DNA from: Paractinoplanes atraurantiacus
GTDB lineage: Bacteria; Actinomycetota; Actinomycetes; Mycobacteriales; Micromonosporaceae
DNA length: 64,000 bases
Assembly: GCF_900215205.1 (NCBI RefSeq)
Contig: NZ_OBDY01000019.1
Span: 1 to 64,000, forward strand
Reading direction: 5' to 3'
The position numbers and the translations under genes were made by a program. The notes beneath the pieces are model-generated. The model worked only from the letters and a program-made list of their open reading frames with translations, searched no databases and had not been told where the DNA came from. Shown here piece by piece: positions 1-6,943 of the stretch (positions are counted from its first letter, which is position 1; each line of letters opens with the position of its first letter).

Positions 1-332
1 TCGCGGGTCAGGTGGTGCAGGTCGGCCATCAGGAGCATGTTCTCCTCGCCGGTGATCAGACCGTCGACGGCCGAGAACTGCCCCGTCACCCCGATCGCGG
101 CCCGGATGCCCTGCGGGTCGGTGGCCAGGTCGTGACCGCCGACCCGGACCTCGCCCCCGCCGGGTGAGATCAGGGTCGACAGGATTTGCACCGCGGTGGT
201 CTTGCCGGCCCCGTTCGGGCCGAGCAGGGAGAAGATGGTTCCTTCGGGTACGGCCAGGTCGACGCCGTCGAGCACGACTTTGTCGCCGTACGACTTCCGC
301 AGCCCGTTCACTGCGATGGCCAGGTTGGTCAT
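1..332 (-). CDS. ABC transporter ATP-binding protein, DrrA-like (partial, 3' end outside window)
   Basis: The first 110 residues of an ABC ATPase are read on the minus strand from an ATG at 332. The Walker A motif GPNGAGKTT lies about 38-46 residues in and is followed by the S-GGGEVRVGGHDL stretch typical of the daunorubicin-resistance (DrrA) class of drug or lipid exporters. The Q-loop region (VTGQFSAVDGLITGEENM) is visible; the signature motif and Walker B lie beyond the window edge. It is downstream of the DUF4097 gene on the same strand, separated by a tandem repeat array, so the two may be cotranscribed. The substrate cannot be told; a permease gene would be expected outside the window. 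Confidence 0.9.
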   Translation of the reverse strand, partial: MTNLAIAVNGLRKSYGDKVVLDGVDLAVPEGTIFSLLGPNGAGKTTAVQILSTLISPGGGEVRVGGHDLATDPQGIRAAIGVTGQFSAVDGLITGEENMLLMADLHHLTR

Positions 333-366
333 GGTGGTCCTCTCAGAGGTCAGAGCTGCGATCGGC

Positions 367-494
367 GATGAGGGTCAAAGGCCGCGACCCGCGATGAGGG
401 TGAGAAGGCCGCGACCGGCGATGAGGGTGAGAGGCCGCGGCCGGCGATGAGGGTGAGAGGCCGCGGCCGGCGATGAGGTTCAGAGGCTGCGGGC
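367..494. repeat. 26-bp tandem repeat, about five copies
   Basis: Five successive units (367-392, 393-419, 420-445, 446-471, 472 to about 494) follow the pattern GATGAGGGTGAGAGG then CCGCGGCCGGC. Units three and four are identical, unit two carries one extra base, and the last unit runs into the stop codon and final codons of the DUF4097 gene at 480. The array sits between that gene and the ABC ATPase gene. It has no spacers of CRISPR type. Function is unknown. Confidence 0.85.
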
Positions 495-1142
495 GACGAT
501 GTCGCCGTAGGCGGTGGTGGCGTGGATGTCGAGGGTGGCCGCGCCGTCGTTCTTCAGGTCGTTGACGACACGGCCGTACCCGGTGCCGGCGTCGAGCGCG
601 GCCGAGACACCCTGAGCGGCCGCAATCGAGATCGACCCGGCCTGCGTGCGGAGCACGACGGAACCCCGTACGGCCTCGGCGATCTTGATGTCGCCCTTGG
701 CCGTCTCGATCTCGGCCGGACCGGTCAGGCGGCTGATCGCGACGTCACCGGCCGAGGTCGTGAGGCGCGCGCTCGCCGCCTCGTCGAGCTTGATCTCGCC
801 CTGGGCGCCGGCGAAGACGACCTCGCCGAGCCGGCCGACGCCCCGGAGCTCGGCGGCGGCCGCCTTGGCCTCGACCCGCGAGCCGGCGGGCAGCTGGACG
901 ATCACCTCGATGTATCCGGAGCTGCCGAGGATCTGGTTCGTCGCCGTGGCCTCGATCCGCAGGACGCCGTCGGCGTACTCGACCTTGGTCTGCTCCGCGG
1001 TCTTCACGTCGCGGCCCTTGCCGGCGTCGACCGGCCGGACCTCGACGACGGTGTCGGACCGGTCGGAGGCGATGAACTGGACGCGTCCGGCGGGGATGTC
1101 GAGGACGGCGGCGATCGGGGCGGGGGTGGTGAAGGTCTGCAT
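480..1142 (-). CDS. DUF4097-family beta-strand repeat protein
   Basis: This 220-residue protein starts at an ATG at 1142 with a good ribosome site (AAGGAGAGAACG before the ATG). It consists of short repeating beta-strand units alternating G/A/V/D residues (for example GDVAISRLTGPAEIETAKGD), the hallmark of the DUF4097 adhesin-like beta-helix family. There is no signal peptide, so it is probably cytosolic or acts at the membrane through partners. In actinomycetes such genes often sit next to ABC transporters and small regulators, as here (ABC gene downstream, HTH gene divergent upstream). The biochemical role is unknown. The last codons overlap a 26-bp tandem repeat. Confidence 0.8.
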   Translation of the reverse strand: MQTFTTPAPIAAVLDIPAGRVQFIASDRSDTVVEVRPVDAGKGRDVKTAEQTKVEYADGVLRIEATATNQILGSSGYIEVIVQLPAGSRVEAKAAAAELRGVGRLGEVVFAGAQGEIKLDEAASARLTTSAGDVAISRLTGPAEIETAKGDIKIAEAVRGSVVLRTQAGSISIAAAQGVSAALDAGTGYGRVVNDLKNDGAATLDIHATTAYGDIVARSL

Positions 1143-1204
1143 CGTTCTCTCCTTGCAACGGTCGTTTCCGATGTGCGAAACGCTACGTTGCGTTCATGAA
1201 TCGG

Positions 1205-1220
1205 GCAACAATGTTGTTGC
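1205..1220. promoter_or_regulatory. Palindrome GCAACAA-TG-TTGTTGC, probable operator
   Basis: A perfect 16-bp palindrome lies in the divergent promoter region between the DUF4097 gene and the HTH regulator gene. Related TTGCAAC/GTTGC half-sites recur at about 1153, 1187 and 1259, so the whole interval probably binds the regulator encoded at 1348. This is inference from symmetry and position. Confidence 0.5.
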
Positions 1221-1278
1221 ATTGCTCAGAGATAACAGCAGCTCAAGAGCGCTATTTCGTTGCAACGGTTGGGATTTC

Positions 1279-1300
1279 AATGCAACAGCAGCGTTGCATT
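1279..1300. promoter_or_regulatory. Palindrome AATGCAAC-n6-GTTGCATT, probable operator
   Basis: Perfect 8-bp arms separated by six bases lie 48 bp upstream of the regulator start codon. The half-site shares GCAAC with the palindrome at 1205-1220. Best read as an autoregulatory operator of the HTH protein encoded at 1348. Confidence 0.5.
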
Positions 1301-1347
1301 GAGCGCGATGAACGCTATGCTGGCCGCACCGAGGAAGGGAGATCGGC

Positions 1348-2073
1348 ATGCCCGGAGGCAGGCTCACCCAGCAGGAACGCCAGCAGATCGCGCTGGGCCT
1401 GTCCGACGGGCTGGCGTACGCCGAGATCGCCCGCCGCCTCGACCGCCCCACCTCCACCGTGACGCGCGAGGTGATGCGCAACGGCGGGCCCACCGCCTAT
1501 CGCTCCGACCTGGCCCACCGCGCCACCGAGCGCCGCGCCCACCGGCGCCGGCAGACCACCCCCGACGGGCCCGCGGTGCCGCAGGCGCACGGGCGCGACG
1601 CCGCAGCCGTGCTCGAATATCAGGAGACCTTCACGACCCTGTTCATGCAGCAGGGCCTGCCCAAGATGACGGCACGCATTCTGACCTGCCTGTTCACCAC
1701 CGACGAGGGCAGCCTCACCGCGGCCGAGCTGGTCCAGCGCCTCCAGGTGAGCCCGGCGTCCATCTCCAAGTCGGTCGGCCTGCTCGAGGACCTCGAGCTG
1801 ATCCGGCGGGAGCGCGACGAGCGCCGCCGCGAGCGCTACCGCGTCGACAACGACGTCTGGTTCAACTCGATGATCGCCAGCGCCCGGCAGAACGCCGATC
1901 TGGCCGAGACCGCGCGGCAGGGCGTCGCCGTCCTGATCCCCGGCACCCCGGCCGCGGTCCGGCTCGAGAACATCGCCCGCTTCATGGATTTCGTCGCCGA
2001 GAGCATCATCCGGGCCGCGGAACAGGCCCGCGGGATCCTCTACACGAAGGCCCCGGAGACGCCGTCCGACTGA
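1348..2073 (+). CDS. HTH/MarR-like transcriptional regulator
   Basis: 241 residues; ATG preceded by GAGGAAGGGAGATCGGC. Two DNA-binding regions are visible. Residues about 5-40 (LTQQERQQIALGLSDGLAYAEIARRLDRPTSTVTREV) look like the helix-turn-helix of IS30-type proteins. Residues about 100-170 (MTARILTCLFTTDEGSLTAAELVQRLQVSPASISKSVGLLEDLELI) form a MarR/GbsR-type winged helix followed by a basic wing (RRERDERRRERYRV). It is divergent from the DUF4097 gene, with palindromes in between, and probably controls it and itself. The double-HTH arrangement recurs in actinomycete regulators beside DUF4097/ABC genes. The ligand is unknown. Confidence 0.8.
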   Translation: MPGGRLTQQERQQIALGLSDGLAYAEIARRLDRPTSTVTREVMRNGGPTAYRSDLAHRATERRAHRRRQTTPDGPAVPQAHGRDAAAVLEYQETFTTLFMQQGLPKMTARILTCLFTTDEGSLTAAELVQRLQVSPASISKSVGLLEDLELIRRERDERRRERYRVDNDVWFNSMIASARQNADLAETARQGVAVLIPGTPAAVRLENIARFMDFVAESIIRAAEQARGILYTKAPETPSD

Positions 2074-2283
2074 ACGAATCGGATTTCCGACTGTCACCCG
2101 TTGGTGGGGTCGGCAGCGGCCTCGGCACCCCGCTCGGCGTTGTCCGTACCGGCTGGCAGCGCGGGGCCACAAAACACGCCAAAACGAACTTACTTTAATG
2201 GCCCCTGGCCATACGCGACAAGACTAGTCTGGCGACAGGGCAACCCTTTCCCGGGTGCGTCCGCCGAGGCTGGGACAGCAAGC

Positions 2284-2320
2284 GCGAAGACGTCCAGGCA
2301 TCGACCCGGGTCGTCTTTTC
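2284..2320. terminator. Possible hairpin upstream of fxsA
   Basis: The 356-bp gap between the regulator and fxsA (2074-2429) contains an imperfect hairpin with arms CGCGAAGACG and CGTCTTTTCGCG. It could end the upstream transcript or attenuate fxsA. No other gene was seen in this gap; AT-richer sequence around 2185-2225 may hold the fxsA promoter. Confidence 0.3.
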
Positions 2321-2429
2321 GCGCGCAAAGTCCGTCCCTTAGCCCGTTGGCGGTCGGCCGCCGCAGGCACTACGGTAGGCCGTCGGCGAGGCGGTCTGTC
2401 GCTCTCCACAGAAGCCCAAAGGAAGATCG

Positions 2430-2603
2430 ATGACGACCTTAGCTGTGCACGCGGAGAAGCCCCGGCTCCCGCTGGGCAAATTGAACACCGAGCACCTCGA
2501 CGACCTGTCGGACGACGACGTGTCGCCGATCGTCAACCGGATCATGGCGGCGCACCTCGACCAGACCCGGATCCCCGCGGCGAAGTTCTCCTCGTTCATC
2601 TGA
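2430..2603 (+). CDS. fxsA: FxsA, FXSXX-COOH peptide precursor
   Basis: A 57-residue peptide starting ATG at 2430, preceded by AAAGGAAGATCG. Its C-terminus is A-A-K-F53-S54-S55-F56-I57, an exact FxSxx-COOH ending, and the rest is an acidic leader (EHLDDLSDDDVSP). The gene stops four bases before fxsB starts, so the two are cotranscribed. In this family the partner radical SAM enzyme is thought to crosslink the Phe and Ser of the FxS motif into a three-residue cyclophane; that modification is known from related systems and is inferred here. Whether the product is exported or kept in the cell is unknown. Confidence 0.92.
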   Translation: MTTLAVHAEKPRLPLGKLNTEHLDDLSDDDVSPIVNRIMAAHLDQTRIPAAKFSSFI

Positions 2604-2607
2604 GCCC

Positions 2608-4899
2608 ATGCCCGCCCGGCAGCCCGATGGGACATTGACGGAGTTCGTACTCAAGGTCCACTCGCGATGTGATCTTGCGTGTGACCACTGCTACGTCTTC
2701 GAGCATGCCGATCAGAGCTGGCGGCGACGGCCCGCGCGCATCGACGGCACCGTCCTGCGCGCCGCCGCCCACCGCATAGCCGAGCACGCCCGCAACCACG
2801 ACCTCGCCGACGTCTCGGTCATCCTGCACGGCGGCGAGCCCCTTCTGCTCGGGCCCGCGCGCATGCGTGAGGTGCTCACCGAGTTGCGCGACATCGTGGG
2901 CCCGGTGACCGGGCTGCGGCTCGGCATGCAGACGAACGGCGTGCTGCTGACCGAGCGCTTCGCCCAGCTGCTGGCCGAGTTCGACGTCCGGGTCGGCGTC
3001 TCGATCGACGGCGACCGCGATGCCAACGACCTGCACCGCCGCTACCGCAACGGCGCCAGCAGCTACGACCAGGTGCTGCGGGCGCTGGAGTTGTTGCGCC
3101 GCCCCGCTTTCCGGCGGCTCTACTCGGGCCTGCTGTGCACTGTGGACGTGCGTTCCGACCCGATCCGGGTCTACGAGGCGCTCCTGGCCCAGGCCCCGCC
3201 GCGGATCGACTTCCTCCTGCCGCACGCGACCTGGGAGGCGCCGCCGCTGCGCCCGGGCAGCGCTCCGGCCCCGTACGCCACCTGGCTCTCGGCCGTCTAT
3301 CGACGCTGGATCACCGATGGCCGCCCGGTCGCGATCCGCCTGTTCGACTCGTTGCTGGCGCTGGGCGAGGGGCGGCCCAGCGGCAGTGAGTGGGTCGGCC
3401 TCGATCCGGTCGACCTCGCGGTGATCGAGACCGACGGCGAGTGGGAGCAGGCCGACTCGCTCAAGACGGCCTTCGACGGCGCCGCCGCGACCGGCATGAC
3501 GGTCTTCACCCACACCGCCGACGACGTGGCAGCCACGCCCGAGCTGACCCGCCGCCGCTCCGGCCTCGACGGGCTCAGCCCCACCTGCCGCCAGTGTCCC
3601 GTGGTCGGCCAGTGCGGGGGCGGCCTGTTCGCGCATCGCTACCGCGCCGGGAGCTTCGACAACCCGAGCGTCTACTGCGCCGACCTGAAAGAACTGATCA
3701 TGTGCGTGAACGACAACCCTCCGCCGGCGCCCGCGGACGCCGATCCCACGCTGCTGCCGCAGGCCGTGCTCGACCGGATAGCGGTCTCGGCCGGCGACGG
3801 CGGGGCCGTGCGACGGCTCGACGAGGCGCAGAACGCCATCGTCCGCGGCCTGCTCGTCAAGGTCGCGGGCGGGCTCGAGGCGACCGGCCCGTCCGCCGAC
3901 AACTGGGCCGTGCTGACCGATCTTGATCATGCGCATCCGGACGCCGTGGCCGGGGTGCTGGCTCATCCGTACATCCGGTCCTGGGCCGTTGAACTGCTCT
4001 CCGGCGCGGGCACCGGCACGTGGCAGGGCCCGGGATACCTGGGTTCGATCGCCGCGGCCGCCGCCTTCGCGGCCGGCGTGCCCGCGCAGACCTTCGTCCC
4101 GGTGCGCGACGGCCGCGTCCACCTGCCGACGCTCGGCACGATCCTGCTGCCGGGCGTCGCCGACTCGATCGCCGAGCTCCACGTCGGCGACGGCTCGCTC
4201 AGCGTGGGTGACACTGTCGTCCGGCTCGACGACGAGACGTCCTGGCTGCCGAACCGGTGGCTGGTCACCGATGGTCTCGCCGTCCTGCTCGAAGACCTCG
4301 ATCCCCATCGCGACTGCCACAAGCTCCCGGCCTCCGGCCGGCTCGACGACGACGCCGCTCAGCGCTGGGCCGTCGCCTTCGCCGAGGCCTGGCGGATCCT
4401 GCGGGACGAGGCGCCCGGCCACGCCGAGGAGCTGCGCGTCGGCCTGCGGGCGATAGTGCCGCTGCGCCTGACCGGCGACGGCGTGAGCGAGGCCTCGACC
4501 GCCCGGCAGGCCTTCGGCAGCGTCGCCGTGACCGAAACCGATCCGGCCTCCCTGGCCGTCCTGCTGGTGCACGAGTTCCAGCACAGCAAGATGAACGCGC
4601 TGCTCGACATCTGCAACCTGGTCGACGTCACCAAGCCCAACAAGATCACCGTTGGCTGGCGGCCCGACCCGCGCCCGGCCGAGGCCGTGCTGCACGGCAT
4701 CTACGCCCACGCGGCCGTGGCCGGCATGTGGCGGGTCCGCAGCGATCGGCGGGTCGACGGCGCCGCGGCCGTCTTCGAGCAGTACCGGGCCTGGACGACC
4801 GAGGCCATCCAGGCCCTCGAGCGCACCGACGCGCTGACGCCCGTCGGCTCGCGGCTGCTGCGACAGGTCTCCGGCATGGTGAGCACCTGGGCGCCATGA
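2608..4899 (+). CDS. fxsB: FxsB, radical SAM/SPASM peptide maturase with HExxH domain
   Basis: 763 residues. The N-terminal radical SAM core has the CxxxCxxC cluster motif CDLACDHC near residues 17-24 and the GGEP motif (HGGEPLLL). A SPASM-type cysteine set follows (C327, C330, C336). The C-terminal 350 residues form the domain special to FxsB, with the putative metal site HEFQH at 655-659. Family knowledge: FxsB acts on FxSxx-COOH peptides to form a cyclophane; the HExxH part has been suggested to be a protease or hydroxylase but its role is unsettled. It follows fxsA by four bases, and its TGA overlaps the ATG of the acetyltransferase gene. Confidence 0.95.
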   Translation: MPARQPDGTLTEFVLKVHSRCDLACDHCYVFEHADQSWRRRPARIDGTVLRAAAHRIAEHARNHDLADVSVILHGGEPLLLGPARMREVLTELRDIVGPVTGLRLGMQTNGVLLTERFAQLLAEFDVRVGVSIDGDRDANDLHRRYRNGASSYDQVLRALELLRRPAFRRLYSGLLCTVDVRSDPIRVYEALLAQAPPRIDFLLPHATWEAPPLRPGSAPAPYATWLSAVYRRWITDGRPVAIRLFDSLLALGEGRPSGSEWVGLDPVDLAVIETDGEWEQADSLKTAFDGAAATGMTVFTHTADDVAATPELTRRRSGLDGLSPTCRQCPVVGQCGGGLFAHRYRAGSFDNPSVYCADLKELIMCVNDNPPPAPADADPTLLPQAVLDRIAVSAGDGGAVRRLDEAQNAIVRGLLVKVAGGLEATGPSADNWAVLTDLDHAHPDAVAGVLAHPYIRSWAVELLSGAGTGTWQGPGYLGSIAAAAAFAAGVPAQTFVPVRDGRVHLPTLGTILLPGVADSIAELHVGDGSLSVGDTVVRLDDETSWLPNRWLVTDGLAVLLEDLDPHRDCHKLPASGRLDDDAAQRWAVAFAEAWRILRDEAPGHAEELRVGLRAIVPLRLTGDGVSEASTARQAFGSVAVTETDPASLAVLLVHEFQHSKMNALLDICNLVDVTKPNKITVGWRPDPRPAEAVLHGIYAHAAVAGMWRVRSDRRVDGAAAVFEQYRAWTTEAIQALERTDALTPVGSRLLRQVSGMVSTWAP

Positions 4900-5690
4900 C
4901 CACCGCGACCCGCCAGCGTTCGCTGATCGCCGAGCTCCGGGCCCTGGGCCTGGCGGTCGGCGACGTCGTGCTCGTGCACTGCTCGCTGCGCAGCGTCGGG
5001 CGGATCATCGGCGGCGCGGCCGCCCTGGCCTGCGCCCTGCGCGCGGCGGTGGGACCGGGCGGGACCCTCGTCGTGCCCGCGCAGACCCCGGACAACTCGG
5101 TGAGCAGCGACGCCTACCGGGCCGCGACGGACGGGATGACCGACGAGGAGCGCCGGGCCTACGAGGAGCGGATGCCGGGCTTCGACGTGCGCCGCACGCC
5201 CTCGTACGGCGTCGGGGCCTTCGCCGAGTACGTTCGCCGCCGCCCGGGCGCCATCCGCAGTGGACATCCGCAGACCTCGTTCAGCGCGTGGGGCCGCCGG
5301 GCCCGCGAGCTCATGCGTGTGCACGACCTCGACAGCCACCTCGGCGAGCGGTCGCCGCTGGCCGCCCTGGAGCGGGCGAACGCCAAGACGTTGCTGCTCG
5401 GCGTGGGCTACGAGTCGTGCACGGCGCTGCACCTGGCCGAGTACAGGCTGCGCCGCCCGCCGATGGTCCGCCCCTATCGCTGTTACGAGCTCGACCACGG
5501 CCACCGCGTCCGCCGCGAGTTCCGCGCGCCGCATCTGGACGCCGCGCCGTTCACCCGCATCGGCCTCAGCCTCGACGATCAGCCGTTCACCCGGAAGGGC
5601 ACGATCGGGCAGGCACCGGCGCGGCTGCTACCCGTCCGGGCGATGGTTCGGTTCGCGGTCGGGTGGATGGATCGTAATCCGGCGCGGTAG
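4896..5690 (+). CDS. AAC(3)-family N-acetyltransferase in the Fxs operon
   Basis: 264 residues starting at ATG 4896, overlapping the fxsB stop (ATGA). The protein matches the antibiotic/aminoglycoside 3-N-acetyltransferase fold: VVLVHCSLRSVGRIIGG near the start, then GTLVVPAQTP, the SGHPQTSFSAWG segment and the LLGVGYESCTALHLAEY helix, at normal family length. These enzymes transfer acetyl from acetyl-CoA to amines. Translational coupling to fxsB argues that it serves the Fxs pathway, for example by acetylating the peptide or a small partner, rather than being a resistance gene. That role is inference; aminoglycoside resistance cannot be excluded. Confidence 0.85.
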   Translation: MTTATRQRSLIAELRALGLAVGDVVLVHCSLRSVGRIIGGAAALACALRAAVGPGGTLVVPAQTPDNSVSSDAYRAATDGMTDEERRAYEERMPGFDVRRTPSYGVGAFAEYVRRRPGAIRSGHPQTSFSAWGRRARELMRVHDLDSHLGERSPLAALERANAKTLLLGVGYESCTALHLAEYRLRRPPMVRPYRCYELDHGHRVRREFRAPHLDAAPFTRIGLSLDDQPFTRKGTIGQAPARLLPVRAMVRFAVGWMDRNPAR

Positions 5691-5727
5691 AACCTGGTCT
5701 CCGTCTGATTACCTCCTCTAGTCTGAT

Positions 5728-6939
5728 GTGAACGTTACGGAGTGCGCCGTTCGGGGAGCAGTTAGTGATCACACCGAGATGACTCTCGATAGAGGTTCCT
5801 CGGCCGACGCCCGGTACTTCTATCTCAGCTATGCCCCGATACCGTCGCCGGACGACCGGCTCCTGGGCGACCACTGGGTGCGCCGCTTCTTCGTCGACCT
5901 CAACGCGGCCATCGACGAGCAGCCCGGCCGCCGCGTCCGCCGGCCCGGCTTCGCCGACTTCGTGGTGCCGCCGTCCGAGGACCGCCAGGCGCATCGCCAG
6001 CGAGCCCTCACCGAGGCCGACGTCCTCGTCCCGCTGTACACGCCGGAATATCTGAACCGGCTCGAGTCGCGGCGCGAGCGCGACTGGTTCCGGCAGCGCG
6101 TGGTGCGCGCCGGCCGGGCGCCCGACGGCGCGAACATCCTGCCGGTGCTGTGGACCCCGTCGCCGTTGCGGGCGCATCGCGCCGAGCAGGAGCGCGCCCT
6201 GCTCATCGCCCGCGACGTCGAGGCGTACGCGGAAAGCGGCATGAGCGCGCTGTGCCGGCTGCTGATCTACCAAGGCGAGTATCAGAAGATCGTGCGGCGG
6301 ATGGCCCGGCACATCGTCGAGACCGCCGCCGGCTCGCCCCTGCAGGTCTCCTCGCCCTCGATCCCGTCGGCCGTGACCGCGCCGCCGCCGGTCGACATTC
6401 CCTTCCGGACGGTGCTGATCACCTCCGACTGGGCGCCCTCGGCCGGCGACGCCGCGCTGGTCAACGGCTATGAGTCGCTGCGCAGCCAATGGCGGCCGTT
6501 TCCGGGCCAGCCGCCCGTGGTCGACGACATCGTGCTGGCCGTGGAGCGTTTGCGCATGCCGGCCCGGGTGCACGACTTCGTGCCGGCCGGGGACCTGTTC
6601 GAGCACTGCCCGGGCATCATCGTGATCGACACCCGGGTGCTCGGCACGGCCGGCACCGGGGTGATCCGCGAGGCGGTGAGCTGCCTGCGCAGCTGGGTCG
6701 GCGTGGTGCTGATCGCCGACGGACCGGCCGGCGAGCAGCTCGACCGGGCCGCCGAATACTTCCCGACCCACGCGGGGCTGCTCAAGGTCACCGCGTACGA
6801 CGAGTGGCGCTCCGGCATCAACGGTCTGGCTCACCGCATGCGGCGCCGCTATCTCGACGAACACCCGGCCTATCCACCGCCCGGCCGGCCGACTCGGAGA
6901 CCACGGCTATGGGACAGCATTCCACCCAGCACGGAGTGA
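5728..6939 (+). CDS. fxsC: FxsC, TIR-like protein of the FxSxx-COOH system
   Basis: 403 residues from GTG 5728; an in-frame ATG at 5779 is an equally good start, leaving the conserved part intact. The sequence opens with ARYFYLSYAPIPSPDD and continues with PLYTPEYL and ILPVLWTP, the pattern of a TIR-like fold. A second alpha/beta region begins at FRTVLITSDW. This is the organisation of FxsC proteins found between fxsB and fxsT. TIR folds often bind or cleave NAD, but a catalytic Glu was not established here. It ends five bases before fxsT. Confidence 0.88.
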   Translation: MNVTECAVRGAVSDHTEMTLDRGSSADARYFYLSYAPIPSPDDRLLGDHWVRRFFVDLNAAIDEQPGRRVRRPGFADFVVPPSEDRQAHRQRALTEADVLVPLYTPEYLNRLESRRERDWFRQRVVRAGRAPDGANILPVLWTPSPLRAHRAEQERALLIARDVEAYAESGMSALCRLLIYQGEYQKIVRRMARHIVETAAGSPLQVSSPSIPSAVTAPPPVDIPFRTVLITSDWAPSAGDAALVNGYESLRSQWRPFPGQPPVVDDIVLAVERLRMPARVHDFVPAGDLFEHCPGIIVIDTRVLGTAGTGVIREAVSCLRSWVGVVLIADGPAGEQLDRAAEYFPTHAGLLKVTAYDEWRSGINGLAHRMRRRYLDEHPAYPPPGRPTRRPRLWDSIPPSTE

Positions 6940-6943
6940 TCAG

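Noticed and set aside
367..494. Tandem repeats considered as a CRISPR array
   Set aside because: Units are directly adjacent with no unique spacers, and no cas genes are present.
2596..4710. Long open frame on the minus strand opposite fxsB (704 codons)
   Set aside because: A high-GC shadow: its product is low-complexity (R, G, A, V, H, D) with no family features, while fxsB on the other strand has clear motifs.
4896..5690. AAC(3) as a plain antibiotic resistance gene
   Set aside because: It is translationally coupled to fxsB inside the Fxs operon, with no sign of mobility or own promoter; resistance remains possible but is not the best reading.
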